DNA of 33,880 bases from positions 1-33,880 of the forward strand of contig JAGWZH010000024.1 in the NCBI GenBank assembly GCA_018971945.1, read 5' to 3'. Within the stretch, counting starts at the first letter, position 1; each line of letters starts with the position of its first letter. Of this stretch, positions 25,032 to 33,791 are shown in pieces. The translations under genes and the position numbers were made by a program. This stretch comes from Alphaproteobacteria bacterium. GTDB lineage: Bacteria; Pseudomonadota; Alphaproteobacteria; Caulobacterales; Aquidulcibacteraceae. The notes below the pieces were generated by a model. It made no database searches, was not told the origin of the DNA, and saw only the letters and a list, made by a program, of their open reading frames with translations.

Positions 25032-25506
25032 GATTATTCCCTCCCCGCGTTTGCTTACAGCCACCAAAGCCCAATAATGCTCCAATATCAATTCCATGCC
25101 GCGCAGTCCTGCGGGCTTTTTGGCCGCTTGTTGTTCGCGCCATGGCCCAAAAGGTTTGTTGGCAAGCCTTTCTGTTGCAGACATTGACCACCGACCTTGC
25201 GGCTTTTTGTTCTGAAGAAGCGTTCGATTGGCTCCCTTGGGGCTCTATTGGGGGCCAGCGCGCGCCTTCTGGAAGCGCGTCGCGTGAACGTGCGTCTGCG
25301 AAAACGCGCCCGTCAGCGCGCTTCCGCTTGTCTCACACCCCGCAAGGATCAGCCCTCAGCGCGGGGTGAGGGTCGTGCCCAGGACATATTGTCAGAGATG
25401 AGCGAGGGCTGGCGCGCGGACTGCAAGGGTCAGCGCGCGCCGGCCCTTGCGTTGGCTTGTCATCGGGAACCGATGCGCGGTCTGCCCACCCTTTGTCGGG
25501 GTCGAA
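25032..25506. other. 475-bp intergenic region with two large hairpins
   Basis: No convincing gene is visible. It separates ccmH from the phosphodiesterase and presumably holds the phosphodiesterase promoter. Hairpin one (25332-25370) pairs CTCACACCCCGC with GCGGGGTGAG, with a 2-base bulge. Hairpin two (25406-25446) pairs GGGCTGGCGCGC with GCGCGCCGGCCC through 12 positions, one of them G-T. Neither has a T-run on the minus strand; either could act as a terminator for the electron-transfer/ccmFH operon. Confidence 0.5.
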
Positions 25507-25977
25507 TCACGAGGCGGGCTCGCTCTGCTCGGCGAGCCTGGCCTTCTCCTCAGGCGTCAGAGGGCTTGGGTCCGGCGTCTCGGCGCTGCGGCGGATGAAG
25601 CGGACCGCGGCAAGCCCGCCCAAGACGAAGATGATCAGCGGCCCGCCCCAAAGCAGGGCGGTTTGCGCCGTCCATTCGGGGCGCAAACGCACCGAAGCGC
25701 CATAGCGCTCGGTCACCGCCGCCAGAACCGCTTCGTCATCATCCCCCGCCGTGATGCGCTCGCGCACGAAAGTCCGCAGGGCGCGGGCCACGGGGGCGTT
25801 GGAGTCGTCGATGGTCTGGCCCTGGCACACAAGACAGCGCAGTTCCCGGCTCAAATCCCGCGCCCTTGCCTCCAGCGCGGGATCGGCAAGGCGTTCCTCC
25901 GGCTCGAGGCCCGGCGAAGCACTGGTGAACAGGGCAAGGAATACGGCCAGCGCCGCCCAGGCGTTCCGCCCGCTCAT
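25507..25977 (-). CDS. ccmH: Cytochrome c maturation protein CcmH
   Basis: The 156-residue protein has a signal peptide and a periplasmic three-helix domain with the redox motif LRCLVCQ (Cys48, Cys51). A C-terminal membrane helix (about 110-130) follows. CcmH keeps apocytochrome CxxCH cysteines reduced and works with CcmF and CcmI. The ATG overlaps the ccmF stop (ATGA). Confidence 0.95.
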   Translation of the reverse strand: MSGRNAWAALAVFLALFTSASPGLEPEERLADPALEARARDLSRELRCLVCQGQTIDDSNAPVARALRTFVRERITAGDDDEAVLAAVTERYGASVRLRPEWTAQTALLWGGPLIIFVLGGLAAVRFIRRSAETPDPSPLTPEEKARLAEQSEPAS

Positions 25978-28001
25978 GGCGCCGCCCCTTGCGTCTCCGG
26001 CGGGTCCAGGTTCGGTCGCTGTCGCGGATCGGGGTTTGGGGCGAGGCGGCGTTGCGCCGGCGCGCCCACACGGTGCCGCCGATCGAGCAAGGAAAGAAGC
26101 CCACCACCTGCGAGCAAAAGCGCCCCCGCCCAAAGACACCCGATCACAGGATGGCGCCAGGCGCGGATGACCCGCGCCCCATCCTCCCGGGGGTCGCCCA
26201 GCGCCACATAGAGATCGCCCCCAAGGGTCAAGCGGATCGCCGCTTCGGTGGTCTGCTGCTCGGCCACGGGATACCATCGCCGTTCTGGTCGAAGCGCATC
26301 GATCTGTCGGCCTTCCCGCAAGACCGTGATCGCTGCGGTCTCGGCGATATAATTATCGACGCGGCGTTCCTCGACGCCTTCATAAACCAGGGTAAAGCCT
26401 GCGATCTCCATCCGCTCGCCTGGGCGCAAGGCCTCTGACGCCTCGGTTTTCCAAACCGTCCCGCCCAGCATGCCGATCAGCATGATCCCAAGAGCGGCAT
26501 GGGCGAGCGTCCCCCCCCAATAGGCCCTCGGCAGGCCGGCGGCGCGCTTCAAGACAAGCTCAAAGGACCGTCCGGTTCCAAGTCCTGCGCGGACCGCAAG
26601 GTCGGTCGCTGAACCGGCGATGATCCATACGGCCATCGCCACTCCCAGCGCCGCAAGGCCGCGCCCCTCTCCCGTCAGCCAAAGCCCGAGGCCTGCGCAG
26701 ACCAGGGTGAGGGCGGCGGCGACCCGAAGCCGGCGGGCGGCGGCGCGCCAGTCCGCCCGCTTCCAAGGCAGGGCGACGCCGATGGACATCGCCGCAGCGA
26801 TCAAGGCGGCGATGGGGGTGGCGGTGGCGTCGTAATAGGGCGCGCCCACCGACACGATGTCGCCAAGGGCGACTTCGGCAATCACCGGCCAGAATGTCCC
26901 AATCGCGACGGTGGACAAGAGCGCAGCGATGGCCAGATTGTTGAACACCAAAGCGGATTCCCGACTGACCGGCTTGAAGCCGCCCCCGGCCCGCAACGCC
27001 CCGGCGCGCAGGGCGAACAACGCCAAAGCTCCCCCCGTCAGCGCCAAACACAAGGCCAGAAGCAGCATGCCGCGGTCGGGATCATTGGCGAAGGCATGGA
27101 CGCTGGTCAAAAGCCCCGAGCGTACGACAAAGGTGCCCAAGGCGGAGGTGGAAAAGGCGATGATGGCGAGCAGAATGGTCCAGGACTTCAAGGTGTCGCG
27201 CTTTTCAACAACCGCTGCGCTATGCAACAGCGCGGTGCCCGCAAGCCAGGGCATGAGAGACGCGTTTTCAACCGGGTCCCAAAACCAAAACCCGCCCCAG
27301 CCCAGCTCATAATAGGCCCAGGCCGATCCAAGCGCGATGCCAAGGGTCAACGCCGTCCAGGCCAGAAGCGTCCAGGGACGAACCCAGCGGGCCCAAGCCG
27401 GATCGACCCGACCTTCCAAAAGCGCAGCCACGCCGAAGGAAAACGCAATGGAGAAACCGACATAACCCAGATATAAGAACGGCGGGTGAAACGCGAGCCC
27501 CGGGTCCTGCAAGAGGGGGTTCAGGTCGCGACCATCCAGGGGCGCGGGATCCATCCGCAGAAACGGGTTGGACGTGAAAAGAACAAAGGCGAGAAAGCCT
27601 GCTCCGATAAGCGCCTGCACCCCCAAAACCCGCGCCCTGAGGGTGGGGGCGAGACGGCGGTCGAACCAGGCGACCATGGCCCCAAGCCAGGCCAGGATCA
27701 TGATCCAGAGGAGCATCGAGCCCTCATGGTTGCCCCAGACGCCGGAGATCTTGTAAAGCAAAGGCTTGGCCGAGTGGCTGTTCTGGTAGACATTGGCGAC
27801 GGAAAAGTCAGACGTCACATAGGCATGGGTCAGGGCGGCGAAGGCGGCCGTCATCAGCGCCGCCTGCAGGACCGCAGCGGTCGAGGCAAGGGCCACCGCC
27901 TGCGGATGACGCGTATGACCCCCCCAAAGCCCGCCGGCCGCCTGGGCGATGCACGCCAGCAGGCTCAGGATCAAGGCCAGATGGCCAAGTTCGATGATCA
28001 T
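25974..28001 (-). CDS. ccmF: Cytochrome c haem lyase subunit CcmF
   Basis: The 675-residue polytopic inner membrane protein has about 15 helices. Key features are NSHSAKPLLYKISGVWGNHE (74-93), FHPPFLYLGYVG, and the WWD-type haem-handling motif WGGFWFWDPVENASL (235-249). A periplasmic loop near the C-terminus contains AALRPERRWYP-like residues. It transfers haem from CcmE to apocytochromes. Length and motifs are normal. Its ATG overlaps the decahaem gene stop (ATGA), tying it to the electron-transfer operon. No ccmE, ccmG or ccmABCD lie in the window. Confidence 0.96.
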   Translation of the reverse strand: MIIELGHLALILSLLACIAQAAGGLWGGHTRHPQAVALASTAAVLQAALMTAAFAALTHAYVTSDFSVANVYQNSHSAKPLLYKISGVWGNHEGSMLLWIMILAWLGAMVAWFDRRLAPTLRARVLGVQALIGAGFLAFVLFTSNPFLRMDPAPLDGRDLNPLLQDPGLAFHPPFLYLGYVGFSIAFSFGVAALLEGRVDPAWARWVRPWTLLAWTALTLGIALGSAWAYYELGWGGFWFWDPVENASLMPWLAGTALLHSAAVVEKRDTLKSWTILLAIIAFSTSALGTFVVRSGLLTSVHAFANDPDRGMLLLALCLALTGGALALFALRAGALRAGGGFKPVSRESALVFNNLAIAALLSTVAIGTFWPVIAEVALGDIVSVGAPYYDATATPIAALIAAAMSIGVALPWKRADWRAAARRLRVAAALTLVCAGLGLWLTGEGRGLAALGVAMAVWIIAGSATDLAVRAGLGTGRSFELVLKRAAGLPRAYWGGTLAHAALGIMLIGMLGGTVWKTEASEALRPGERMEIAGFTLVYEGVEERRVDNYIAETAAITVLREGRQIDALRPERRWYPVAEQQTTEAAIRLTLGGDLYVALGDPREDGARVIRAWRHPVIGCLWAGALLLAGGGLLSLLDRRHRVGAPAQRRLAPNPDPRQRPNLDPPETQGAAP

Positions 28002-29953
28002 GGATGGGTCGCTCCAACAAACGCGGTCCGCGCCAAAGGCGTCCAGCCCTCAGCGCGCAGCGCCGACGTTTCGGCGCTCATCGCCGGTTGTCCCTCCAAA
28101 GCATGATAGCCATGGCAACTCGCGCAGCTTGAGGGAATTCGTCCCCGGCGGCCATCGCTGGCGTGGCAGGTCTGGCAGGTTTCGATGCTTGGGATCAAGA
28201 CGTCGCCAGCGCTCGCGGAGGTCTCCGCAGCGTGGCAGTCGAGGCAGGTCATGCCGGTTTCATGCGGGGCATGGGGGAAGCGGGCGGCGGGGAGGAACTG
28301 ATCGCGCAGACGCACCGGCTCGACAGCGTATCCAAAGCCGCCATCGGCGGGAGGGGTGACCACATGACACCCAAAACAGGCCCCCCGGGGAGCGAAGAGC
28401 CCATGGATCCGCCGTGACGCCTCCTGGTCGGCAACGCGAAACACCGCGCGTCCCGGCGGCGGCGGCCTCAGCCCCGCAGGCCCAGGCCGGAAGCGCTCGG
28501 CCTCGGCCGCCGGGGTCAGGCCAAGCACCCGATTGACCACCCGGGCCTGATAGAAATCCCGCAGCGTGGCCACCGCGAGTTCCGGCGTGCCGTGCCTCAA
28601 GGCGCGGGGGACGCCGTTGACCGTATCGAAGGTCAAAGAATGGCAAGCCGCGCAATGCCGCTCCATCGCGATGGGACGAAACAAGGCGCGCGCCTCGTCG
28701 GCCTCATGGCAGTCCGCGCAGCCCAGGCCCTCTTCGCCATAACCGAAAGAGGGGTCGAGATCGCGGGCGATGGCTGTGACGCAGCCATCTTTGTCAAGAT
28801 GCACCGCATGCGGAAACACTAGCCCCGAACGGTCCCCGGCCGCGCCTGCGGGTAATAAAGGCGGATCGTACCCGCGAAAATTGGCCTGGCCGATTTCAAA
28901 CCCGTCGCAGGCTTCCGCTGGGGCGTCCGCTGCGCTCTCGCGCGCGGCGCGCTGGGCCTCAAGGGCTGCGATGTCCCAGCGACGCACCGGATCGGGCCCG
29001 GCCCCGACGTCGGAAAGGGTGGGCCTGAACTCCGGATGGGCGGCCATGAAATCCGCCGCATCGCCCAGGTCTGTGTCCGCGAGGCGTTCGCTCATCCCAG
29101 CATGGCAGCCCACGCAGCTCATATCCGCCACGGGCAAGACGCCGTCAGGTCCATTGTGCTCGGTATGGCAGGCAGTGCAGCGATCGCTCGGCTTGCCGAA
29201 AAGTTCCGCCGTGGAGATTAGAAAAGCCTGGAATGGCCCCGCCTCCGGCTGCGCCCTCAGCATCCGGCCGGGATCGGCATGGTGCAAGGTCGACTGGTGG
29301 CAGTCGACGCAGGTCTCGTCCTCTACGCTTACAAAGGGCGTCTTATGGCAGGCGCCGCAACTGTCGATCGCCCCGGCGTGGGCATGAGAGGTCTCGCCGG
29401 CCAGCCAGAGGCCTTCTGCGATGGCCCGGTCGGCGCCGCCGCTCACCGGCGCCCCGGGCGCCAGGCGCGTCATCGGGAAGGTCAGCCCAAGCAGGAGAAT
29501 CGTCAGACCCAAAGCCCATGCCGAGGCCCTTTTCGACAACCAGGCGCCGCGGAGGCTGAAGACCTTCTTGACCTTGTCGGCGCGCAAATCCGCACTCTGT
29601 GGCTGAACCCGCGCCACATCGATTTGCAGGCCGCCCCCGTCGGTCGCTCGGATCGAAAGGTCAAACGGTCCGATCTTGAGTTCCGCGGGCCCGCGGGCGA
29701 GGTCGAATTGGGCCTGATCAACAAAGCGACGGTCCACCATGATCCGTCCGGCCGCAGAGGCGGATTGGACCCGCACAAGGCCCGGCGAGGGCGCCGTGAT
29801 CTTGGCATGGAGAAGGCCCACGGCGAGGTCTTGAAGGTGCACATCGCTGCCGCTCGCCCTGCCGACAAGATAGGCGGGTCCGGCCGCCGTGGCTGTTCGC
29901 ACGCTTTCGCGTCCGTCCGCCCGCCGCGTCACATAGCGTATGGTCGCCGTCAT
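27998..29953 (-). CDS. FHA-like domain fused to a periplasmic decahaem cytochrome c
   Basis: The protein has 651 residues. An N-terminal FHA-like fold (about 1-115) shows VGRASGSDVHLQDLAVGLLH. The FHA Gly-Arg and His are present, but the phosphopeptide-binding Ser is Gly46. One membrane helix spans about 144-162, and a large C-terminal region carries ten CxxCH haem sites starting at Cys199, 215, 259, 280, 412, 434, 526, 570, 593 and 610. Haem attachment puts the C-terminus in the periplasm and the FHA part in the cytoplasm. It probably accepts electrons from the membrane cytochrome encoded just upstream (7-base gap) and passes them to a periplasmic or outer membrane acceptor. It resembles multihaem c3/c7-like proteins in haem spacing; I recognise no named family. 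Confidence 0.85.
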   Translation of the reverse strand: MTATIRYVTRRADGRESVRTATAAGPAYLVGRASGSDVHLQDLAVGLLHAKITAPSPGLVRVQSASAAGRIMVDRRFVDQAQFDLARGPAELKIGPFDLSIRATDGGGLQIDVARVQPQSADLRADKVKKVFSLRGAWLSKRASAWALGLTILLLGLTFPMTRLAPGAPVSGGADRAIAEGLWLAGETSHAHAGAIDSCGACHKTPFVSVEDETCVDCHQSTLHHADPGRMLRAQPEAGPFQAFLISTAELFGKPSDRCTACHTEHNGPDGVLPVADMSCVGCHAGMSERLADTDLGDAADFMAAHPEFRPTLSDVGAGPDPVRRWDIAALEAQRAARESAADAPAEACDGFEIGQANFRGYDPPLLPAGAAGDRSGLVFPHAVHLDKDGCVTAIARDLDPSFGYGEEGLGCADCHEADEARALFRPIAMERHCAACHSLTFDTVNGVPRALRHGTPELAVATLRDFYQARVVNRVLGLTPAAEAERFRPGPAGLRPPPPGRAVFRVADQEASRRIHGLFAPRGACFGCHVVTPPADGGFGYAVEPVRLRDQFLPAARFPHAPHETGMTCLDCHAAETSASAGDVLIPSIETCQTCHASDGRRGRIPSSCASCHGYHALEGQPAMSAETSALRAEGWTPLARTAFVGATHP

Positions 29954-29960
29954 GATCGCT

Positions 29961-30827
29961 TCACCAGAAATAAAAGACGCTGACGATGTGGGCGATCAGC
30001 GCGGCAATGAGACCGAAGGTGCAGGGCACATGCACATAGAGCCAAAGCTCAAGAAGCGCCTTGTAGCGCGCATAGCGCCGCACCCGCAGCAACAAGGCGC
30101 GCCTGCGTTCCAAGAGCGACACCACCGGGCCGAAACTGTCGTCGGGGTCAGCGTCTGCCTCGATTTCGGCGCGCAGGGCCAAGATCGCGTGGCGCGTAGG
30201 GCAGGAGCGGGGCTGGGCGTTCAAACGCGCCAGCGGCCCCCGCACAAGCTCGGTCTTTTCGATCGCGTCCTTGATCCGGGCCGAAAACGCGTCCGGCAAA
30301 GGCTGGGCGGCGATGCGCAATTCCCGGTCGATGGCGGCGATCGCCTCCAGCATCTCCTTGGAACTGGTCTCTCCGCGGTTGTCGCTCATCCGCCTTGGGA
30401 TGACGGCGTAGACATAGACGCCGAACAGCCCCGACAGGATGACGATCATCATCAAGACATAAGCCAGGGTGTGGATGTTCCAGCCGACCTGAAATCCCGC
30501 ATGTAAGGTGGCGATCAGGCTCAGAGACAAACCCAGATAGACGTGGGCGGAGGTCCAGCCTTTCAGGCTCCAGCCGCCGCCGGTGATCGCGCGCTTGCGC
30601 AGCCCAAGCAGCGTCAACCAGAGGATCAGACCAGCGCTGATGGCGCCGAGCGTGTAGCCCAACCAGCTGCCGCCATGATGGCGCGGCTCGATGTCGATGA
30701 TGACGTAGGCGAGCAACGCGAAGGCGCTGAGCGCGCCCGCCGCCCAGGCGTAGCGATAACCAGCATGCTTCAAAAAGCTTTCATGGCGAGCGCTGGCGCG
30801 CCTCTGCACAGATTGGGAGGCCCTCAT
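29961..30827 (-). CDS. Dihaem cytochrome b-type membrane protein
   Basis: The 288-residue protein has five likely membrane helices (about 27-46, 54-76, 94-112, 119-143 and 262-287) and a cytoplasmic helical loop (about 145-258). Helix three contains His95 and His109, and helix five His266 and His280. Each pair is 14 residues apart, the spacing of bis-His haem b ligands in quinol- or ferredoxin-linked cytochromes b. It would move electrons from the iron-sulfur flavoprotein across the membrane to the decahaem protein, or to and from quinones. The ATG overlaps the preceding stop by one base (TGATG). Family name not recognised. Confidence 0.78.
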   Translation of the reverse strand: MRASQSVQRRASARHESFLKHAGYRYAWAAGALSAFALLAYVIIDIEPRHHGGSWLGYTLGAISAGLILWLTLLGLRKRAITGGGWSLKGWTSAHVYLGLSLSLIATLHAGFQVGWNIHTLAYVLMMIVILSGLFGVYVYAVIPRRMSDNRGETSSKEMLEAIAAIDRELRIAAQPLPDAFSARIKDAIEKTELVRGPLARLNAQPRSCPTRHAILALRAEIEADADPDDSFGPVVSLLERRRALLLRVRRYARYKALLELWLYVHVPCTFGLIAALIAHIVSVFYFW

Positions 30828-33283
30828 CACAACGGGTCCGCTTGCGCCAAACGGGCCGCTTCCAGATAGGTCTCCGGAGAAACCCGGATCGCTGCGCCGG
30901 TCGGGCAAGCGCGCACGCAGGCGGGGCCGCCATCGACCCCCTTGCACATGTCGCATTTGACCGCGACTTTGGGGGTCTGCGCCTTGGCTCCGCCGAGGCG
31001 TGTTTCGACCCAGTCAGGATCGGGCTGTCCGGGGCCAGGTCCAAGGCCGAGCAAAAGCCACTGCAACAGGCCTGGTTTTTTGGGCGGCGTGCGCTCCATC
31101 TGGATGACGCCGTAGGGACAATTGCGCTGACAGGCGCCGCAGCCGATGCATGCGTCGGTGATGAAGACCTCCCCATCCGGGGCGCGATGGATGGCGTTGG
31201 GAGGACAATCAGACATGCAGTGGGGATGTTCGCAATGCCTGCAGGAGGTAGGCACATGCAGGTGGGCGAAGGTTCGTCCCGCCTCCCGGTCAAGGCGCGA
31301 GATCCCCTGATGGGTTTCTGCGCAGGCCGTCTCGCAATTGTCGCAGCCAATGCAGAGGGTCTCATCGATCAAAAGCGCGTCGGTGGCGTCGCCCAAGCCT
31401 TCCTGGATCAGGAAGGAGGCGACGGAGCTGTACATGTCCACGACGGATCCGAAGCCCGCTTTTTGCCCCTCGATAAACTGGTTCACCTGACGGCGGGAGG
31501 CGACCTGCTGCTCGACCCGGCGCGCCAGCGCCGGCTCCTTGGCGAGAATGCGCCGGAACGCTTCCCCCGGCAGCACAAGCGCTTCGGTCTTGACGGCGGC
31601 CCTAACGCTGGCGTTCCGCTTGCCCTCGTCAAACAAGGACATCTCGCCGACATAGGCGCCAGCGGGCACATAAGACAAAAAGACCTGCTTTGAGCCAAGG
31701 GTCTTTTCCACCACCGCGCTGCCGGAGCGGATAAGGAAAATATCATAGCCAATCTCGTCTTCGCGGATCAGCGTCTCCCCGGCGCGAAACGTTTTCAGCG
31801 CCGCGCCGTCCAAAGCCTCCTCAAACAGGGCTTTGTCGAGGTCTTGGCCAAACACCTGCTTGAGCATCCGCTCGCTTACCAGCCGGTCGATGCGGCGTTT
31901 GACCCCCGGCACCGTCGCCATCAGTTTGAGCGCGGCCGTCCGCGGGGCCTCGATGACGATGGTTGGGGCTTGGGCTGCGCGGACCGTTGCGCCCCGGCGG
32001 CGCCCCGAGATCAAACCCACTTCGCCGAAAATCTGACCCTTGCCAATCGGCACGGTGATCGCGGGGTTAGACGGGTCAACCTCCACCGCGACCGCCCCTT
32101 CGACAATGGCGAAGAGAGAGGAGCCAAGCTCGTTGCGGGTGATGATCGCCTCTCCCGGTGCAAAGGCGTGCACTTCAGAATCCAGCAAAAACTCCCGCAT
32201 TTGGAGCGGGGACAAGTCCTGCAGCACCTCCACCCCGGAACGGAACGCCTCTAGCCAGTCTTCCAGGTCGCGTTTGATCGGCAAAGGATCGGTCTTGGCG
32301 CGCAGCAGCGGCTCATCGGCGGGCTTGAGATCGACCACCCCGGCGACGCGCTCGATGACGTCATATCCCTGGTTCAGGCAGTGCTTGATCAGGGGATAGC
32401 CGGCCAAGGCGCCGATGACATAAAGACCGGAGACGCTCGTTTCAAAAGACGGGGTGAGGACCGGAAACGCTTCCCTGTCCGGCCCCGTGAACGCCACCCC
32501 GCAGGCCTCCAGAAACGCTCGGGGTGGGGTGGCGCCCATGCGGGCGATGACGCGGTCCACCCGAAGCCGCGCCTCGCCCTCTCTGGTGTCGACGAGCAGC
32601 ATGCCGGCCTCAAGAGAGCGGGGAGCGGCCTCCGTCAGAACGACGATCCGCCCTTCGTCCCTCGCCTCCTCCAGGAGGGCCACATTCGCCGCCTTCGCGC
32701 GCGAAAAATCCGCCCCGCGGTGCAGAAGCGTCACCCGGTTGGCAAGATCCGGCTCGGCCAGCCCCAGGGCGTTCTCGATGCCCGCGTCGCCGCCGCCGAC
32801 AACGACAATGTCTTGATCGAAATGTTCCCGGGGATCGTCGAGCTGGTATTGGACCAAAGGGAGATCAGCGCCCGGAATCTTCAAGTGGTTGGGGTTGCCT
32901 GACGTGCCGATGGCCAAAACCACGACCTTGGCGCGCACCTCGCCCCCGGAGCGCAAAGACAGAACAAAGGCGCCGCGTTGACCCGAAATCGCGGTCACTT
33001 CCGCGTTGAAGCGCACCTTGATCCGCGCCCGCGCCGCCTCATTGTCCCACACGCCGAGCACATGCTCACGCCGGCCAGCATCAAAAGACAAGTCGCTGCG
33101 CAGGGTCAGCTGCTGCGGGGTCGCCATGACGTGCTTGCCCCGCTGATAACGAAATATCGTGTCGCTCAGATGGTCGGTTTTCTCCAAAAGCAGGTGCGAC
33201 AGGCCACGGGCCGACGCCCGGGCGGCGGCGCTCAAGCCAGCTGGGCCTGACCCGATGATCACAAGGTCGGCGCTCTCGGTCAT
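30827..33283 (-). CDS. Fusion: FAD/NAD(P) oxidoreductase, two cyclic-nucleotide-binding domains, 4x[4Fe-4S] ferredoxin
   Basis: The protein has 818 residues. An N-terminal thioredoxin-reductase-like flavoprotein module (1-325) has FAD motif GSGPAG (11-16) and NAD(P) motif GGGDAG (163-168), but no redox CxxC. Two CRP-like domains (about 355-470 and 485-600) follow. Both keep the phosphate-binding cassette: FGEVGLISGRRRGATV (Glu421, Arg430) and VGEMSLFDEGKRNASV (Glu547, Arg556). The C-terminus (640-800) has 16 Cys in four clusters like DmsB/HybA: Cys644/647/650/654, 681/684/689/693, 712/715/718/722 and 777/780/789/793. No signal peptide, so it is cytoplasmic. ATG 33283 has GGGAG 6 bases upstream. 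It is the first gene of the operon and the likely electron entry point, possibly switched by cAMP or cGMP. Confidence 0.9.
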   Translation of the reverse strand: MTESADLVIIGSGPAGLSAAARASARGLSHLLLEKTDHLSDTIFRYQRGKHVMATPQQLTLRSDLSFDAGRREHVLGVWDNEAARARIKVRFNAEVTAISGQRGAFVLSLRSGGEVRAKVVVLAIGTSGNPNHLKIPGADLPLVQYQLDDPREHFDQDIVVVGGGDAGIENALGLAEPDLANRVTLLHRGADFSRAKAANVALLEEARDEGRIVVLTEAAPRSLEAGMLLVDTREGEARLRVDRVIARMGATPPRAFLEACGVAFTGPDREAFPVLTPSFETSVSGLYVIGALAGYPLIKHCLNQGYDVIERVAGVVDLKPADEPLLRAKTDPLPIKRDLEDWLEAFRSGVEVLQDLSPLQMREFLLDSEVHAFAPGEAIITRNELGSSLFAIVEGAVAVEVDPSNPAITVPIGKGQIFGEVGLISGRRRGATVRAAQAPTIVIEAPRTAALKLMATVPGVKRRIDRLVSERMLKQVFGQDLDKALFEEALDGAALKTFRAGETLIREDEIGYDIFLIRSGSAVVEKTLGSKQVFLSYVPAGAYVGEMSLFDEGKRNASVRAAVKTEALVLPGEAFRRILAKEPALARRVEQQVASRRQVNQFIEGQKAGFGSVVDMYSSVASFLIQEGLGDATDALLIDETLCIGCDNCETACAETHQGISRLDREAGRTFAHLHVPTSCRHCEHPHCMSDCPPNAIHRAPDGEVFITDACIGCGACQRNCPYGVIQMERTPPKKPGLLQWLLLGLGPGPGQPDPDWVETRLGGAKAQTPKVAVKCDMCKGVDGGPACVRACPTGAAIRVSPETYLEAARLAQADPL

Positions 33284-33432
33284 GACCTGCTCCCTCCCAG
33301 GAGCGGAAATACTGGCATAGGTCGCCAGCCGTATGCAAACGTCGGGACCCGTTGTGGGCAAGGTCAAGGCCCGTCGCCCATGGGGTGGGGAGAAGGCTCG
33401 CTCCCCGCAAAGGCAGCAACGGGCTGCCAACA

Positions 33433-33465
33433 GCGCTCTGGCCGCGCTCTGGCCGCGCTCTGGCG
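33433..33465. repeat. Three tandem copies of an 11-bp unit
   Basis: GCGCTCTGGCC occurs at 33433-33443 and 33444-33454, then GCGCTCTGGCG at 33455-33465. The copies are identical except for the last base. Confidence 0.9.
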
Positions 33466-33791
33466 GCGGCGGGCGCGGCAAGAGCTTTGGCCGCCCCACT
33501 TCGAGCCAAGCCCAAAGGCAAAGGTCAGAGGCGTCAGCGACAAAAAACCCATGATCGCATCGGAGTTTCGCCAAGGACGCTCGCGTGATCGTCGGGGCGG
33601 CGCATGAAGACGCCGCTTTCCATCAAAACACGCAATTATTCAGTGTCTTCGGTTGGCAGCGGGCCGCAAATGTCCACCCCGATGACAGCGCGCTTGATCC
33701 CGGCGCCTCTCCAAAACCCTGAGCGGCGCGGCCAAACCGCCGGACAGATGACCGGCTGCTCGCACCGGACAGATCCCCTGTTCGCTGCAGA

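Noticed and set aside
30827-33283. Calling the N-terminal module thioredoxin reductase
   Set aside because: The redox-active CxxC between the FAD and NAD(P) segments is absent.
33284-33574. A 97-residue N-terminal extension of the flavoprotein
   Set aside because: A strong ribosome-binding site lies 6 bases before ATG 33283 and the FAD motif begins right after it. The extension is repeat-rich and unlike protein.
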